A DNA stretch of 44,413 bases from Streptomyces sp. A012304 (GCF_026008495.1 NZ_BQUN01000041.1:1-44413); one strand, 5' to 3'. Positions 16,184 to 25,258 are shown, counted from the first letter of the stretch. Notes: a model not told the origin generated them from the sequence alone. Numbers and translations are program-made.

Positions 16184-16326
16184 CTGCTTCTCCTCTGGGT
16201 CACGGCCGTCGGGCCGGGGCACTCAGCCGGAGCGTAGGAACGCCCGCCGCCCCGGCAGCGCCCCCTGACCGCAAGCGGCCACCCCCTCTTCGGAGAACCA
16301 CCAGGTCACGGCAGCGACGCCGACGC

Positions 16327-16348
16327 GTGTGGCAGCAACGTGCCACAC
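16327..16348. promoter_or_regulatory. palindrome upstream of polyprenyl synthase
   Basis: GTGTGGCA-GCAACG-TGCCACAC is a perfect 8-bp inverted repeat 144-165 bp before the polyprenyl synthase start. Symmetry and position suggest an operator; the regulator is unknown. Confidence 0.4.
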
Positions 16349-16425
16349 CTGTTGGCGGACCGGAGCCGTCGTGCGGTCCGCACCGCTTCCGGATCCATGG
16401 CGCGCCCCGGCCCTTGGGCGCGTCT

Positions 16426-16455
16426 GCCCGGGACGGCCCGGGGGCCGTCCCGGGC
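16426..16455 (-). terminator. terminator of subtilisin-like protease gene
   Basis: A perfect 13-bp stem GCCCGGGACGGCC / GGCCGTCCCGGGC with a 4-nt loop lies 23-52 bp after the protease stop. Confidence 0.8.
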
Positions 16456-16477
16456 AGAGCCGGGTGCGACGGAAGGG

Positions 16478-19400
16478 TTACGGGACGGTGAGGTAGGCGC
16501 GTTCGATCGTCTGGACGAGCGTGTTGCCGTCACGGTCCGTCAGTCGCGCGCGCAGGGAGACCGACCCCGCCCGCGCCGGGTGCCGCAACGACAGGTGCGT
16601 GCCGCCGACGGCCTTGGCGGGCTGCCAGGTGGCGCCGTCGTCGTACGACACCTGGAAGGCGAGCTTCGCGGGTCGCTGCCCGGCCGCCGCGCCCTCGACG
16701 GTGAAGGGGACCTCGAAGCGCCTGCCCGCCTTCGCCGTGCTGGCCGGGGTCAGGTCCGGGCTGAACCGGATCGTCGACAGCGGCAGCGCGGTGAAGGTGT
16801 CCTCGGGTGTCCTGGCGGAGCGGAAGGTCCACTCGGCGCGGACGCGCGTGCTGACGGCGTACACGGCCGGGTCGCGGGAGTTGTCCACGGTCAGCTTGTA
16901 GGTGGTGTCCGCGGCGGGAACCTTGTACTCGGTGACGCCGTCGGTCGGCGGGATGCCGTACTCGTCGGACATCTCCTTGCCGTCCGCCTCCAGCCTGGTC
17001 GTCACGGAGGTCGTGTCGCTGGTGCCCCAGTGCCCGCCGCCGTCACCGAACAGCGGGAGGTACGCCCGCAGGGTGTCGCCGGAGCGGGCGACGCCGGGGA
17101 AGCCCCTGGCCGGTCCGGGGGAGTCGGGGCCGCCCAGGGCCGGGCCGAAGACGCCGACAGCGAACCGCTCCTGGTAGCCGCGGCCGGCCTTCCAGGTCTG
17201 CGGCATCCGCATGAGGAAGTTCTCGAAGACCGACTCCTGGCCCTCGCCCGAGACCTGCCAGGTGCGCACCGACCACTTCACACCGTTGTCGAGGATGTAC
17301 TCGGTGCTCCGGAACGGGAGATCGCCCCGCATGTCGGTGAAGCCGGGCACCAGGTCGCCGTCGGGCAGGTGCGGGGTCACCTCCACCTGGACGCGCCGGC
17401 CGTCGACCGCCTCGCCCACCTGGAGGTCCACCTTGGCCAGCTGCCTCTGCTCGACTCGCGCGGTGAAGCCGTCCAGGCTGCCCTCCCGGTACCAGGCGGC
17501 GTGGTAGTCGACCGGCCTGCCGTTCCCGTCCTTGCCGGTCCAGCCGCCGGAGTACAGGGCGGTCAGCCGCTCCACGGCCTCCCCGCCGCCGAGCCGTCCG
17601 AACCGCGAGCCCTCGAAGGTGGGCATCAGGTACTGGAAGGAGCCGTCCCTCAGCCCCTCGCCCCGCCCGAAGCCGATCGCGACGGTGGCGTCGGTGTTCT
17701 CGGCCGCCGGGTCCGGCACGGTGATGTCCACCGGCTTCGCCTGCCGGGCGTCGACGGTGACCGTCCTGTCGCCGTCCAGCCGGAACCTCGGCTCCAGCAG
17801 GACCGCGTGGGTCGGGGACGAGGTCTGCGGGTGAATCACGCCGCTGAGGATGTAGTCGCCCTTGGGCAGCCGTACCGTCAGCTCGCCGTCCCGCTCGTCG
17901 GCGTACTCGGCGTAGAAGTCGCTGTAGAGGCCCGCGACCGAGGTCGCGGCGTCGCCGGTCGGCCGGCCGTCCTCGTCGATGTGCTTCAACGTCAGGGTGT
18001 ACGACTCCACCTCGCGCGCCACTCCGACGGCGGACCGCACCTGGACCTCGCCGTCGGCGGAGGTCGCCCGCACCGAGCCGCCGAAGCTGCCGTCGGCGCT
18101 GCCCGCGCGGGTGTCCGCCGTGACCTCGGCGCTCGCCGTGCCGCCCGCCGGAACCGTGACCCGCTGCGGTGAGACGCTGAACATGCCCTCGGCGGCGGGC
18201 TTCCCGTCCACCGCGTAGGCGTCGACGGACAGATCCAGGGTGACCGGCTCGGTGCCGAGGTTGCGGTAGGTGAGCCGCTTGGTGGACGGCTCGTCGTCGT
18301 CGTGCGGCCACCGCTGCTCACCGAAGTCGAGCGGGCCCTGCTCGGTGACGACGCTCTGCTCCAGCGCCCGGACCAGGTCCGCGCGTCCGGTGCCCTGCTG
18401 GAAGGAGCTGTACGCGCCCGGCTCGGCCGAGCCGGTCAGCACCGCCTTGAGGCGCTCGCCGCTGAAGTCGGGGTGCTGCTGGGCGAGGAGGGCGGCGGCG
18501 CCCGCGACATGCGGGGTCGCCATGGACGTACCGTCGAGGGTGGCGTAACCGGGGACGCCGGAGGGGTACTCGCTCTCGACGAAACTGCCGGCCGCCGCCG
18601 CGGCGGTGATCTCCACACCGGGCGCGGTCAGGTCGGGCTTGACCCCGCTGTCCCCGACCCGCGGACCGCGGCTGGAGAAGCCGCCGAGCACGTCGGACTT
18701 GTCGACCGCGCCGACGGTGAGCGCGGCGTCCGCGCTGCCGGGCGAGCCGACCGTGCCCTCGCCGAACTCGCCCTCGTTGCCCGCCGCGACGACGAACAGC
18801 GCGTCGGACTCGGCGGAGAGCCGGGTGACCGCCTCCTCCAGTGGGTCGGTGCCCGGCAGGTCGGTACCGCCGAGGCTCAGGTTGACGACGTCGGCGCCCT
18901 GGGCCACCGCCCACTCCATGCCGGCGATGGCCCAGGAGTCCGCGCCGAAGCCGGTGTCGTCCAGGACCTTGCCGTTGAGGATCTTCGCGCCCGGCGCCAC
19001 GCCCTTGTACTTGCCGTCCGACTTGGCGCCGGTGCCGGCCACGGTGGACGCCACGTGCGTGCCGTGGCCGAACGTGTCGCCGGGACCGGTGGAGCCCGAG
19101 AAGTCCTTCTCCTCGATCACCTGTCGCGCCAGGTCGGGGTGGGAGGTGTCGACTCCGGTGTCCAGGACGGCGACCTTCACCCCGGTGCCGTCGTACCCGG
19201 CGGCCCAGGCCGTCGGCGCGCCGATCTGCGGGACGCTCCTGTCGAGGGAGGCCTTGCGCCGGCCGTCCAGCCAGACCTTCTCGACGGCCCCGGACGCCTC
19301 GGTGGTGACGGTGTCCCAGAGGTCGGCCGCCCGCTTCTTGACGGACCGCATCGACTTGCCGTTGACCACCGGCAGCGCACGGCCCATCCGGGCCCCGGCC

Positions 19401-19831
19401 TCGGTGAACGGGCTCATCGAGGGCGCTTTGTCGCCCTTGAACGTGACGATCAGCGGGACGTCGGAGCGGCCCGCGTCGTCGTAGCCGTCCTCGATCAGCT
19501 GCGTCACGTCGAACAGCCGTGCGTCCAGCTTGTTCTGGGCCAGCAGCAGTTCGGCGTCGCCCGGGACGACCCGGGTGTGTCCGGCGACCTCCCGGACCGA
19601 GAAGGGTATGTCCTTGCGGCCCGGGGCCCGCTCCACCCCGGTGACCCGGCCGTCGGCGTCGACCAGGACCCGGTCGCCGGTGACCAGCGTGACCGTCTTC
19701 ACCGCGGCAGCCGTACGGCCGCCCGCGGTGCCGACGGCTCCGGCGTCGGCCGGGAGACCGGCCAGCACCATGGCCGCGGTAGCCACTCCCGCGGCCATGG
19801 CCGCGTGTCTGTGGCGTGCGCGTAACCTCAT
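16478..19831 (-). CDS. secreted subtilisin-like serine protease (S8 family)
   Basis: 1117 residues from an ATG at 19831 with AGGAG upstream. A signal peptide (RLRARHRH, then AAMAAGVATAAMVLAGLPADAGA) is followed by a propeptide to ~residue 195. The S8 catalytic domain carries Asp224 (AVLDTGVD), His256 (GHGTHVA), oxyanion Asn352 (AAGNEG) and Ser436 (GTSMATPHVAG), so the triad is complete. The ~650-residue C-terminal part holds beta-rich segments typical of large Streptomyces subtilases (TYRNLGTEPVTLDLS, Fn3-like). It is exported and probably self-processed. The gene starts 28 bp after the DUF3152 gene, so co-expression is likely. Confidence 0.93.
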   Translation of the reverse strand: MRLRARHRHAAMAAGVATAAMVLAGLPADAGAVGTAGGRTAAAVKTVTLVTGDRVLVDADGRVTGVERAPGRKDIPFSVREVAGHTRVVPGDAELLLAQNKLDARLFDVTQLIEDGYDDAGRSDVPLIVTFKGDKAPSMSPFTEAGARMGRALPVVNGKSMRSVKKRAADLWDTVTTEASGAVEKVWLDGRRKASLDRSVPQIGAPTAWAAGYDGTGVKVAVLDTGVDTSHPDLARQVIEEKDFSGSTGPGDTFGHGTHVASTVAGTGAKSDGKYKGVAPGAKILNGKVLDDTGFGADSWAIAGMEWAVAQGADVVNLSLGGTDLPGTDPLEEAVTRLSAESDALFVVAAGNEGEFGEGTVGSPGSADAALTVGAVDKSDVLGGFSSRGPRVGDSGVKPDLTAPGVEITAAAAAGSFVESEYPSGVPGYATLDGTSMATPHVAGAAALLAQQHPDFSGERLKAVLTGSAEPGAYSSFQQGTGRADLVRALEQSVVTEQGPLDFGEQRWPHDDDEPSTKRLTYRNLGTEPVTLDLSVDAYAVDGKPAAEGMFSVSPQRVTVPAGGTASAEVTADTRAGSADGSFGGSVRATSADGEVQVRSAVGVAREVESYTLTLKHIDEDGRPTGDAATSVAGLYSDFYAEYADERDGELTVRLPKGDYILSGVIHPQTSSPTHAVLLEPRFRLDGDRTVTVDARQAKPVDITVPDPAAENTDATVAIGFGRGEGLRDGSFQYLMPTFEGSRFGRLGGGEAVERLTALYSGGWTGKDGNGRPVDYHAAWYREGSLDGFTARVEQRQLAKVDLQVGEAVDGRRVQVEVTPHLPDGDLVPGFTDMRGDLPFRSTEYILDNGVKWSVRTWQVSGEGQESVFENFLMRMPQTWKAGRGYQERFAVGVFGPALGGPDSPGPARGFPGVARSGDTLRAYLPLFGDGGGHWGTSDTTSVTTRLEADGKEMSDEYGIPPTDGVTEYKVPAADTTYKLTVDNSRDPAVYAVSTRVRAEWTFRSARTPEDTFTALPLSTIRFSPDLTPASTAKAGRRFEVPFTVEGAAAGQRPAKLAFQVSYDDGATWQPAKAVGGTHLSLRHPARAGSVSLRARLTDRDGNTLVQTIERAYLTVP

Positions 19832-19859
19832 CTGCACTCCTGTTCGTCGGGGGGAGGTG

Positions 19860-20738
19860 TCACGGGACGGCGGGGCCCGTGATCGGACGGCCGTCGCTGT
19901 CGTACGGCCAGACATTGGGGACGCAGCCGGACATGCCTTTGATCTGCTGCATCATCGCGGGGGCCGGCTTGCCCGGCCCGGGGCAGGTGACATGGCCGTG
20001 GCCGAGGAAGTGGCCCACCTCGTGGTTGATGATCAGGGCGCGGTAGGCGGTGACGTCCTTGGCGTAGACGGGAGTCGCCAGCACCCAGCGCCTGAGGTTC
20101 ACCATCACGTCGCGGTTCACGCTGCAGTTGACCCTGCCGCCGGTGTCGAGGCCGCCCTCGGCGCAGATCCGGTCGACGGTCGCCGGGGTGGCGAGGCGGA
20201 CCACGAAGTCGGCGGGGCCGGTGGACACCCGCCGGAACGCCGAGTGTCCGTCGGCCGTCCAGCCGCGCGGGTCGGCCAGGACGCGCTCCACCTCTGCGGC
20301 GGTGTCGGCGGCGGACAGCGTGATGCCGTCCTCCACCTCGACGCGGTAGCGAAGTGCCGTTCCCTTCCCGGCCTTGGCGCTTTCGCCGGGCGCGGTGACG
20401 AAGGTTCCCGGGCCGCGGTGCGGGAGAGGCGTACCGGACGGGGACGGCTCGGATCGCGGTGGCTCGGTGGTGCCGCGCGCCGGACTTCCGGCGGGGGCGG
20501 CCAGCCCGGTCGCCGGCGGGGGCCCGTCGGCGCCGCTTCGTCCGGCCGCCACCGATGCCCCGGCGCGTGCCTCCGGCGGCGCCGTCGGCGCGCGTCCGGC
20601 ATCGTCCTGTGTCCACATGGCCACCGCGCCGCCCACGGCCCCGAGGACGGCCGACGCGGCCAGTGCTCCCGCCAGTCGCCTTCCGCGCGCGGAGGGCTTG
20701 CGGCGACGGCGGGAGGGCTCTCGCTTGTGCGCTGTCAC
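19860..20738 (-). CDS. DUF3152 family, putative membrane-anchored zinc metalloprotease
   Basis: 292 residues from a GTG at 20738. A basic N-terminus is followed by one hydrophobic segment (LAGALAASAVLGAVGGAVAMW), a Pro/Gly-rich linker (~45-110), and the DUF3152 domain with VNLRRWVLA and the metal motif HEVGHFLGHGH. HExxH plus the extra histidines resembles zinc-metallopeptidase centres. The catalytic domain should face outside. Protease activity of this family is not established as far as I know. It overlaps no neighbour, precedes the subtilase in the same direction, and is divergent from the two-component operon. Confidence 0.85.
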   Translation of the reverse strand: MTAHKREPSRRRRKPSARGRRLAGALAASAVLGAVGGAVAMWTQDDAGRAPTAPPEARAGASVAAGRSGADGPPPATGLAAPAGSPARGTTEPPRSEPSPSGTPLPHRGPGTFVTAPGESAKAGKGTALRYRVEVEDGITLSAADTAAEVERVLADPRGWTADGHSAFRRVSTGPADFVVRLATPATVDRICAEGGLDTGGRVNCSVNRDVMVNLRRWVLATPVYAKDVTAYRALIINHEVGHFLGHGHVTCPGPGKPAPAMMQQIKGMSGCVPNVWPYDSDGRPITGPAVP

Positions 20739-20749
20739 GGTCGTTCACG

Positions 20750-20800
20750 ATGTGATCGCCATGTGATCGGAACCGGCCCGGGAGATAACGAACCGATAAC
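20750..20800 (+). promoter_or_regulatory. 11-bp-period direct repeats upstream of response regulator gene
   Basis: ATGTGATCG occurs at 20750-20758 and 20761-20769, and GATAAC at 20784-20789 and 20795-20800. Both pairs have an 11-bp period. Tandem sites one helical turn apart are typical of OmpR-family regulators. The sites lie in the 98-bp gap shared with the DUF3152 gene, so the regulator may control itself and the protease operon. Confidence 0.5.
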
Positions 20801-20836
20801 CCTCCCTATGGTCATGCCCATGGAGATACTGAGCCC

Positions 20837-21529
20837 ATGGCACGTGTACTGCTGATCGAAGACGACCGCGCCGTCCGCGAGGGCGTGGCCCTGGCCCTCG
20901 GACGCCAGAACCACGACGTCGCCGCCACCGCGACCGGGGAGGAGGGGATGGACCGGCTGCGGTCCTTCCGGCCGGACATCGTGGTCCTCGATCTGATGCT
21001 GCCCGGCATGACCGGGCTGGACGTGTGCCGGAGCATCCGGGCCGTCGACCAGACACTGCCGATCATCATGGCGACCGCCCGGGGGGACGAAGTGGACATC
21101 GTTGTCGGCCTGGAGGCGGGAGCCGACGACTACGTGGTCAAGCCGGTACAGGCCCGGGCGCTCGACGCGCGCATCCGCGCCGTCCTGCGCCGCGCGGGCG
21201 CGGCCCCGGCCCGGGAGGGGCTGCCGAAGATCGACACCTACGGCGAACTGGCCGTCGACCGGGCCGGGTTGACCGTCACGATGAACGGCGCGCCCATCGC
21301 CCTCGCTCCCTCGGAGATGCGGCTCCTGCTCACCCTCTCCGCCTCGCCGGGCCAGGTATTCAGCCGCCAGCAACTCCTTCAGGCCGTCTGGGAGCACGAC
21401 TACCACGGCGACTCCCGCCTGGTGGACGCCTGCGTCAAGCGACTGCGCACCAAGATGTCCGAGCCGCCCCGCGCGCCCCGCTACATCCACACCGTGCGCG
21501 GTTTCGGCTACCGCTTCGCGGCCCCGTGA
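20837..21529 (+). CDS. OmpR-family response regulator
   Basis: 230 residues. Receiver domain ~1-120: acidic pocket IEDD, phospho-acceptor Asp52 in VVLDLMLPG, and Lys in DDYVVKP. C-terminal winged helix ~135-230: LAPSEMRLLLTLSASPGQVFSRQQLLQAVW and RLVDACVKRLRTKM, ending YIHTVRGFGYRF. The first gene of a three-gene operon: its TGA overlaps the GTG of the sensor kinase. The domain set is that of CseB, MtrA and similar envelope-stress regulators; which one is closest cannot be settled by eye. Confidence 0.93.
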   Translation: MARVLLIEDDRAVREGVALALGRQNHDVAATATGEEGMDRLRSFRPDIVVLDLMLPGMTGLDVCRSIRAVDQTLPIIMATARGDEVDIVVGLEAGADDYVVKPVQARALDARIRAVLRRAGAAPAREGLPKIDTYGELAVDRAGLTVTMNGAPIALAPSEMRLLLTLSASPGQVFSRQQLLQAVWEHDYHGDSRLVDACVKRLRTKMSEPPRAPRYIHTVRGFGYRFAAP

Positions 21530-22977
21530 GGGGCGGTCTGCGGGCCCGGCTGGTGGTGGCCTTCGCACTCGTCGCCACCGTCGCCGCCGCCACGACCGGC
21601 GCGCTCACCTTCCGCGAGGCGCGCACCGGGGTGCTCCAGCAGAGCCAGGACGCCGTCATACGACAGCTGCGGACCCAGCTCAACGAGCGTGCCCCCGACA
21701 TCGGTTACCCCCCGGACCAGCGGGTGCTCCAGGACCTCGCGACCGAGGTGGCGGCCGGTGAGGCGGCGGGCAGCCGGCGCGTGCTGGTCACGTACGGCGA
21801 GCTCAGCGCCGCCTCCGTGCCCGGTGACGCCTTCCCGGAACTGACGCCCGCGCTGCGCGAGGCCGTCGCCTCCAGCCGGGCCACCGTCTTCCAACGGGTA
21901 CGCGACGGCGAGCGCTCCTCGCTCGTCGTCGGCATGTCGGTCACCTTCGGCGCCCCCGACCGGTCCCGGCTGGCCTCCGGGATCAGGGTGTTCCTGGTCG
22001 TCCCGCAGACCGCGGAACAGGCCTACGTCGACGCCCTGGTCACCGCCGTCGAACGGGCCATGGTCCCGGCACTGCTGCTCGCCGTCGTGCTCGCCCTGTT
22101 CGCCGCGCGGGGCGTGCTGCTGCCGGTGCGGGCCCTGCGGCACGCCACCCGCCGTATCGCCGAAGGGCGTCTGGACACCCGGCTCGCGGTCGACGGCTCC
22201 GACGAACTCGCCGATCTGTCCCACACCTTCAACGAGACGGCCGCCGCGCTGGAGGCGTCGGTGGCCGAACTGCGCGACATGGAGGCCCGGGCCCGCCGCT
22301 TCGCCGCGGACGTCTCGCACGAACTGCGCACCCCGCTGGCCGCCATGTCGGCGGTCACCGACGTCCTCGACGAGGACGCCGCCCGGCTGGACCCGGACAC
22401 CGCCACCGCGGTCCGGCTGATCAGCGAGGAGACCGTCAAACTGGCCCGTCTCGTCGACGACCTGATGGAGATCTCCCGGTTCGACGCGGGCGCGGCGGTG
22501 CTGCACCTGGACGAGATCGACCTGGCCGAGTCGATCCGGCGCACGCTCGCCTCGCGCGGCTGGACGGAGGCGGTGCGGACGGACCTGCCGCCGCCCGACC
22601 AGGTGCGCGGACTGCTCGACCCGCGCCGCCTCGACGTCATCGTCGCCAACCTGGTGGGCAACGCCCTGAAGCACGGGGAACGCCCGGTGTCCGTGCGCCT
22701 GAGCCGGACCCCCGCCGAGCTGGCGGTCATCGAGGTGCGGGACGGCGGGCCCGGCATCCCGGACGACGTCCTGCCGCACGTCTTCGAACGGTTCTACAAG
22801 TCGGACACCGCCCGGACCCGCTCGGAGGGCAGCGGCCTCGGGCTGTCGATCACCGCCGAGAACGTCCGGATCCACGGCGGCGGCGTCCACGCGGCCAACC
22901 ATCCGGCGGGCGGCGCCGTCTTCACCGTGGAACTCCCGCTGCGGCGGGACGAGTCGCCCGAGGAGGGCCCGTCATGA
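21526..22977 (+). CDS. sensor histidine kinase
   Basis: 483 residues from a GTG at 21526 that overlaps the regulator stop. TM1 is near residues 5-25 (RLVVAFALVATVAAATTGALTF), an extracytoplasmic sensor of ~140 residues follows, then TM2 (ALLLAVVLALFAARGV). HAMP follows (PVRALRHATRRIAEGRLDTRL), then the H-box FAADVSHELRTPLAAM, N-box NLVGNALKHG, and DGGPGIPDDVLPHVFERF plus GSGLGLS. It should sense an envelope signal and phosphorylate the upstream regulator. Its TGA overlaps the ATG of the lipoprotein gene. Confidence 0.93.
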   Translation: MRGGLRARLVVAFALVATVAAATTGALTFREARTGVLQQSQDAVIRQLRTQLNERAPDIGYPPDQRVLQDLATEVAAGEAAGSRRVLVTYGELSAASVPGDAFPELTPALREAVASSRATVFQRVRDGERSSLVVGMSVTFGAPDRSRLASGIRVFLVVPQTAEQAYVDALVTAVERAMVPALLLAVVLALFAARGVLLPVRALRHATRRIAEGRLDTRLAVDGSDELADLSHTFNETAAALEASVAELRDMEARARRFAADVSHELRTPLAAMSAVTDVLDEDAARLDPDTATAVRLISEETVKLARLVDDLMEISRFDAGAAVLHLDEIDLAESIRRTLASRGWTEAVRTDLPPPDQVRGLLDPRRLDVIVANLVGNALKHGERPVSVRLSRTPAELAVIEVRDGGPGIPDDVLPHVFERFYKSDTARTRSEGSGLGLSITAENVRIHGGGVHAANHPAGGAVFTVELPLRRDESPEEGPS

Positions 22978-23516
22978 AGGCCACCCGTGGTCTCCCGCTA
23001 CTGGCTTCGCTCCTCGCGCTCTCCTCCTGCGGGATCCCCGCGACCGGAGTGGTGGAGGCCGGTGACCCCGCGAGCGGGGTCCGCCCGGTCACACAGGTCT
23101 ACTTCGTGCGCGGTGACACCCTCGTCGCGGTCCCGCGCACGACCGCCTACCCCACGGACGCCGGGGCGGCGTTGGGGTTGCTGATGCTCGGGCCGACGTC
23201 CGCCGAAGCCGCCGGACGCCTCACCACCGAGATGCCCGGACTGCCGACCTCCGCGCCCCTCCCGCCGCCCACCGCCGACGAGCTGAGGGCCCCCGCGTCG
23301 GACCCCTTGGCCGTGACGGTGAACGGCGACACCGTCACAGTCGAACTGCCTTCGCAGATGAGTGCGTTGACGCGCACGGCGACCCGGCAGCTGATCTGCA
23401 CGGCCGCCGCCGCACACCGCCTCGGCACCCCCTCGGCCGGCCCGGTGACGGTCCGGATCACGAAGGACAGCGGATGGCATACCAAGGGATCCGACGAGAA
23501 CTGCCCCGCACCGTGA
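22974..23516 (+). CDS. GerMN-like lipoprotein coupled to the two-component system
   Basis: 180 residues. A lipoprotein signal with lipobox LSSC (Cys ~19) is followed by one small domain resembling GerMN: VTQVYFVRGDTLVAVPR, ALGLLMLGPTSAEAAGRLTTEMP, VTVELPSQMSALTRTATRQLICTAAA. The ATG overlaps the kinase stop (ATGA), so the three proteins are made together. The order regulator-kinase-GerMN lipoprotein mirrors MtrA-MtrB-LpqB, but this lipoprotein is much shorter than LpqB. I infer an outer-face accessory that modulates the kinase. Confidence 0.82.
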   Translation: MKATRGLPLLASLLALSSCGIPATGVVEAGDPASGVRPVTQVYFVRGDTLVAVPRTTAYPTDAGAALGLLMLGPTSAEAAGRLTTEMPGLPTSAPLPPPTADELRAPASDPLAVTVNGDTVTVELPSQMSALTRTATRQLICTAAAAHRLGTPSAGPVTVRITKDSGWHTKGSDENCPAP

Positions 23517-23601
23517 GCGAGCAGCGCCGGTGGGCAACGGCCCGCAGGCGAGGCCGCGCCGGCATCCGCGCTTCGGACCGAGCGACTTCGGGTGACATCA
23601 G

Positions 23602-23653
23602 CCGGTTCTGAAGGCATGCGGGCCGATGCCCTTGTCTGCCGAGAACCGCCGGC
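23602..23653. terminator. weak hairpin between convergent genes
   Basis: An inner stem GGCAT / ATGCC is nested in an outer imperfect stem CCGGTTCT / AGAACCGCCGG, between the lipoprotein stop and the membrane-protein stop. It may act as a bidirectional terminator. Confidence 0.35.
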
Positions 23654-23673
23654 GGGGGGCCACCCGTGGGGGT

Positions 23674-24240
23674 CTACGGCGCTGTGCGGAGTGCGCGGTC
23701 GCGGGCCAGCGGTGCGAGGCCGGCCATGAGGCCGACGGCCGCGAGCGGGATCAGGTCGAGGTTGACCGTGATCAGGGCGAAGGACACGAACACGAGCGCA
23801 GGGCTCCACATGGGCAGCCGCCTGGGCCGTGCGGCCGCCAGCATGATCAGCAGGGTGAGCATGCCGAGCTGGAAGGCGAGCGGGCCTGCCAACTTGAGAA
23901 GGTCGGGCAGCGGGGCCGAGTCGGCCAAGCCGGAGAACAGATCGCCGAGGATCACCCAGACGAAGCAACCCGCGCCGAATGCTCCGGCGACCATGGCAGC
24001 ACTGGCTGCGGTTCGTATCCAGACGGTGGCCGCGGGAACGAGGCGGCGCAGCTCCACGACGAAAACGCCGAGCAGGAGGAAGGCGGCGAGGAAGAACGTG
24101 TGGCCGAGGTTCCAGGCCACCCCTGGGCCGTGGTCGCCGTCCATGCCGTCGATCAGGCGAAGCACGCCGTAGCACAGCAGCAGGAAGGGGATGAGGACGG
24201 AGAGCAGTCGGGTCGTGCGTGCCCTAGAGGTCATGCCCAT
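23674..24240 (-). CDS. integral membrane protein of unknown function
   Basis: 188 residues from an ATG at 24240 (a second ATG two codons in is equally possible). About six hydrophobic segments are visible (LLSVLIPFLLLCYGVLRL, FFLAAFLLLGVFVVEL, AASAAMVAGAFGAGCFVWVIL, AFQLGMLTLLIMLAA, ALVFVSFALITVNL, LAAVGLMAGLAPLA). I recognise no family motif. It is convergent with the lipoprotein gene and divergent from the DinB-like gene. Confidence 0.75.
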   Translation of the reverse strand: MGMTSRARTTRLLSVLIPFLLLCYGVLRLIDGMDGDHGPGVAWNLGHTFFLAAFLLLGVFVVELRRLVPAATVWIRTAASAAMVAGAFGAGCFVWVILGDLFSGLADSAPLPDLLKLAGPLAFQLGMLTLLIMLAAARPRRLPMWSPALVFVSFALITVNLDLIPLAAVGLMAGLAPLARDRALRTAP

Positions 24241-24500
24241 ACGGTCCCCGCCTGGCCGGCTGTTGGGTATCGGGATGATCCCCCAGCTCACCCGGAGGGC
24301 TGCCTTAAGGGGTTGGGCCGCCCAACGACCGGCGCTCTCGGGGGTAGCGCTTCCGAAGGGACCTTCTCGGTCAGGGTGACCTCCCCGCCCCCGCGGTGCT
24401 TCCGGTGGATGCCCGCCTCACGGTTCCACCGGCCTTCAGTCGGCTGCTTGTCCCGGCATGGATAACTCCCTGCGCGGCAGCGGACGTTCGGAGATCATGG

Positions 24501-25028
24501 GTGGCCGTGACTGAAAATTTGAGCGAGACAACCCCGGTCGGTGAGGTCAGGGCGCTTCTCCGGGTCCTGGACGGACAACGGCGCCACGTTCTCGGCATCC
24601 TCGACGGGCTCGACGCGAAGGATCTGCGACGGCCCGTGCTGCCTTCCGGATGGCACTGCCTGGGGTTGGTCCAGCACCTCGCGCTCGATGTGGAGCGGTT
24701 CTGGTTCCGCGCGGTCGTCGCCGGGGACGAGGAGGTCATCCTCGGCCAGACGAACGGCGACGAAGCGTGGAAGGTGGCCCCGGACGTGCCGGCCATCGAC
24801 GTGCTCGACCGATACCGGCAGGAGGCAGAACTCGCCGACGCCATCATCACCGCCACCCCTGCCGACGCCGCATTGGCCTGGTGGCCCCACGACCGGTTCG
24901 GTGAACCGCACCTGCACACCCTGCGCGACGTCCTGCTGCATGTCATCACCGAGACCGCGTGCCACGCCGGCCACCTCGACGCGGCCCGCGAGCTGATCGA
25001 CGGCCGCCGCTGGCTGGTCCTGACCTAG
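24501..25028 (+). CDS. DinB/DUF664 family protein, putative thiol-dependent S-transferase
   Basis: 175 residues from a GTG at 24501 with GGAG 7 bp upstream. The four-helix DinB fold is indicated by VRALLRVLDGQRRHVLGIL, WHCLGLVQHLALDVERFWFR and the C-terminal ETACHAGHLDAARELIDG. Candidate metal ligands are His59, His155 and His158, the usual three-histidine arrangement. Actinobacterial members often use mycothiol as thiol donor. The substrate is unknown. It is the last gene before the putative acquired segment. Confidence 0.85.
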   Translation: MAVTENLSETTPVGEVRALLRVLDGQRRHVLGILDGLDAKDLRRPVLPSGWHCLGLVQHLALDVERFWFRAVVAGDEEVILGQTNGDEAWKVAPDVPAIDVLDRYRQEAELADAIITATPADAALAWWPHDRFGEPHLHTLRDVLLHVITETACHAGHLDAARELIDGRRWLVLT

Positions 25029-25164
25029 CAATCCCAGCCCGGCTTCGCGTTCCTCGTATCGACCGAAGCCGCCACCGATGAGGACAGAAACAGGTCGAGC
25101 ACTCCACCCCGGCCACAGAACCGCAGGTCAGGGGCGCGCGCGACGCAAAACGGACGCAAGATCA

Positions 25165-25209
25165 TGTGCATTACGTGCATGATGGGCGTTACGTGCGATC
25201 CCTGACGCA
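25165..25209 (-). repeat. left copy of ~45-bp imperfect inverted repeat
   Basis: The reverse complement of this stretch aligns with 34052-34097 at 36 of 46 positions with one gap, including an identical 11-bp core CGTAACGCCCA. Two TTACGTGC direct repeats (25171-25178, 25189-25196) form its core. It lies between the DinB-like gene and the toxin-antitoxin pair. Confidence 0.6.
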
Positions 25210-25258
25210 CGACCGGGCAACATTCAGGGCTCCGCACCACCGAGAATCTCGCTGTATA

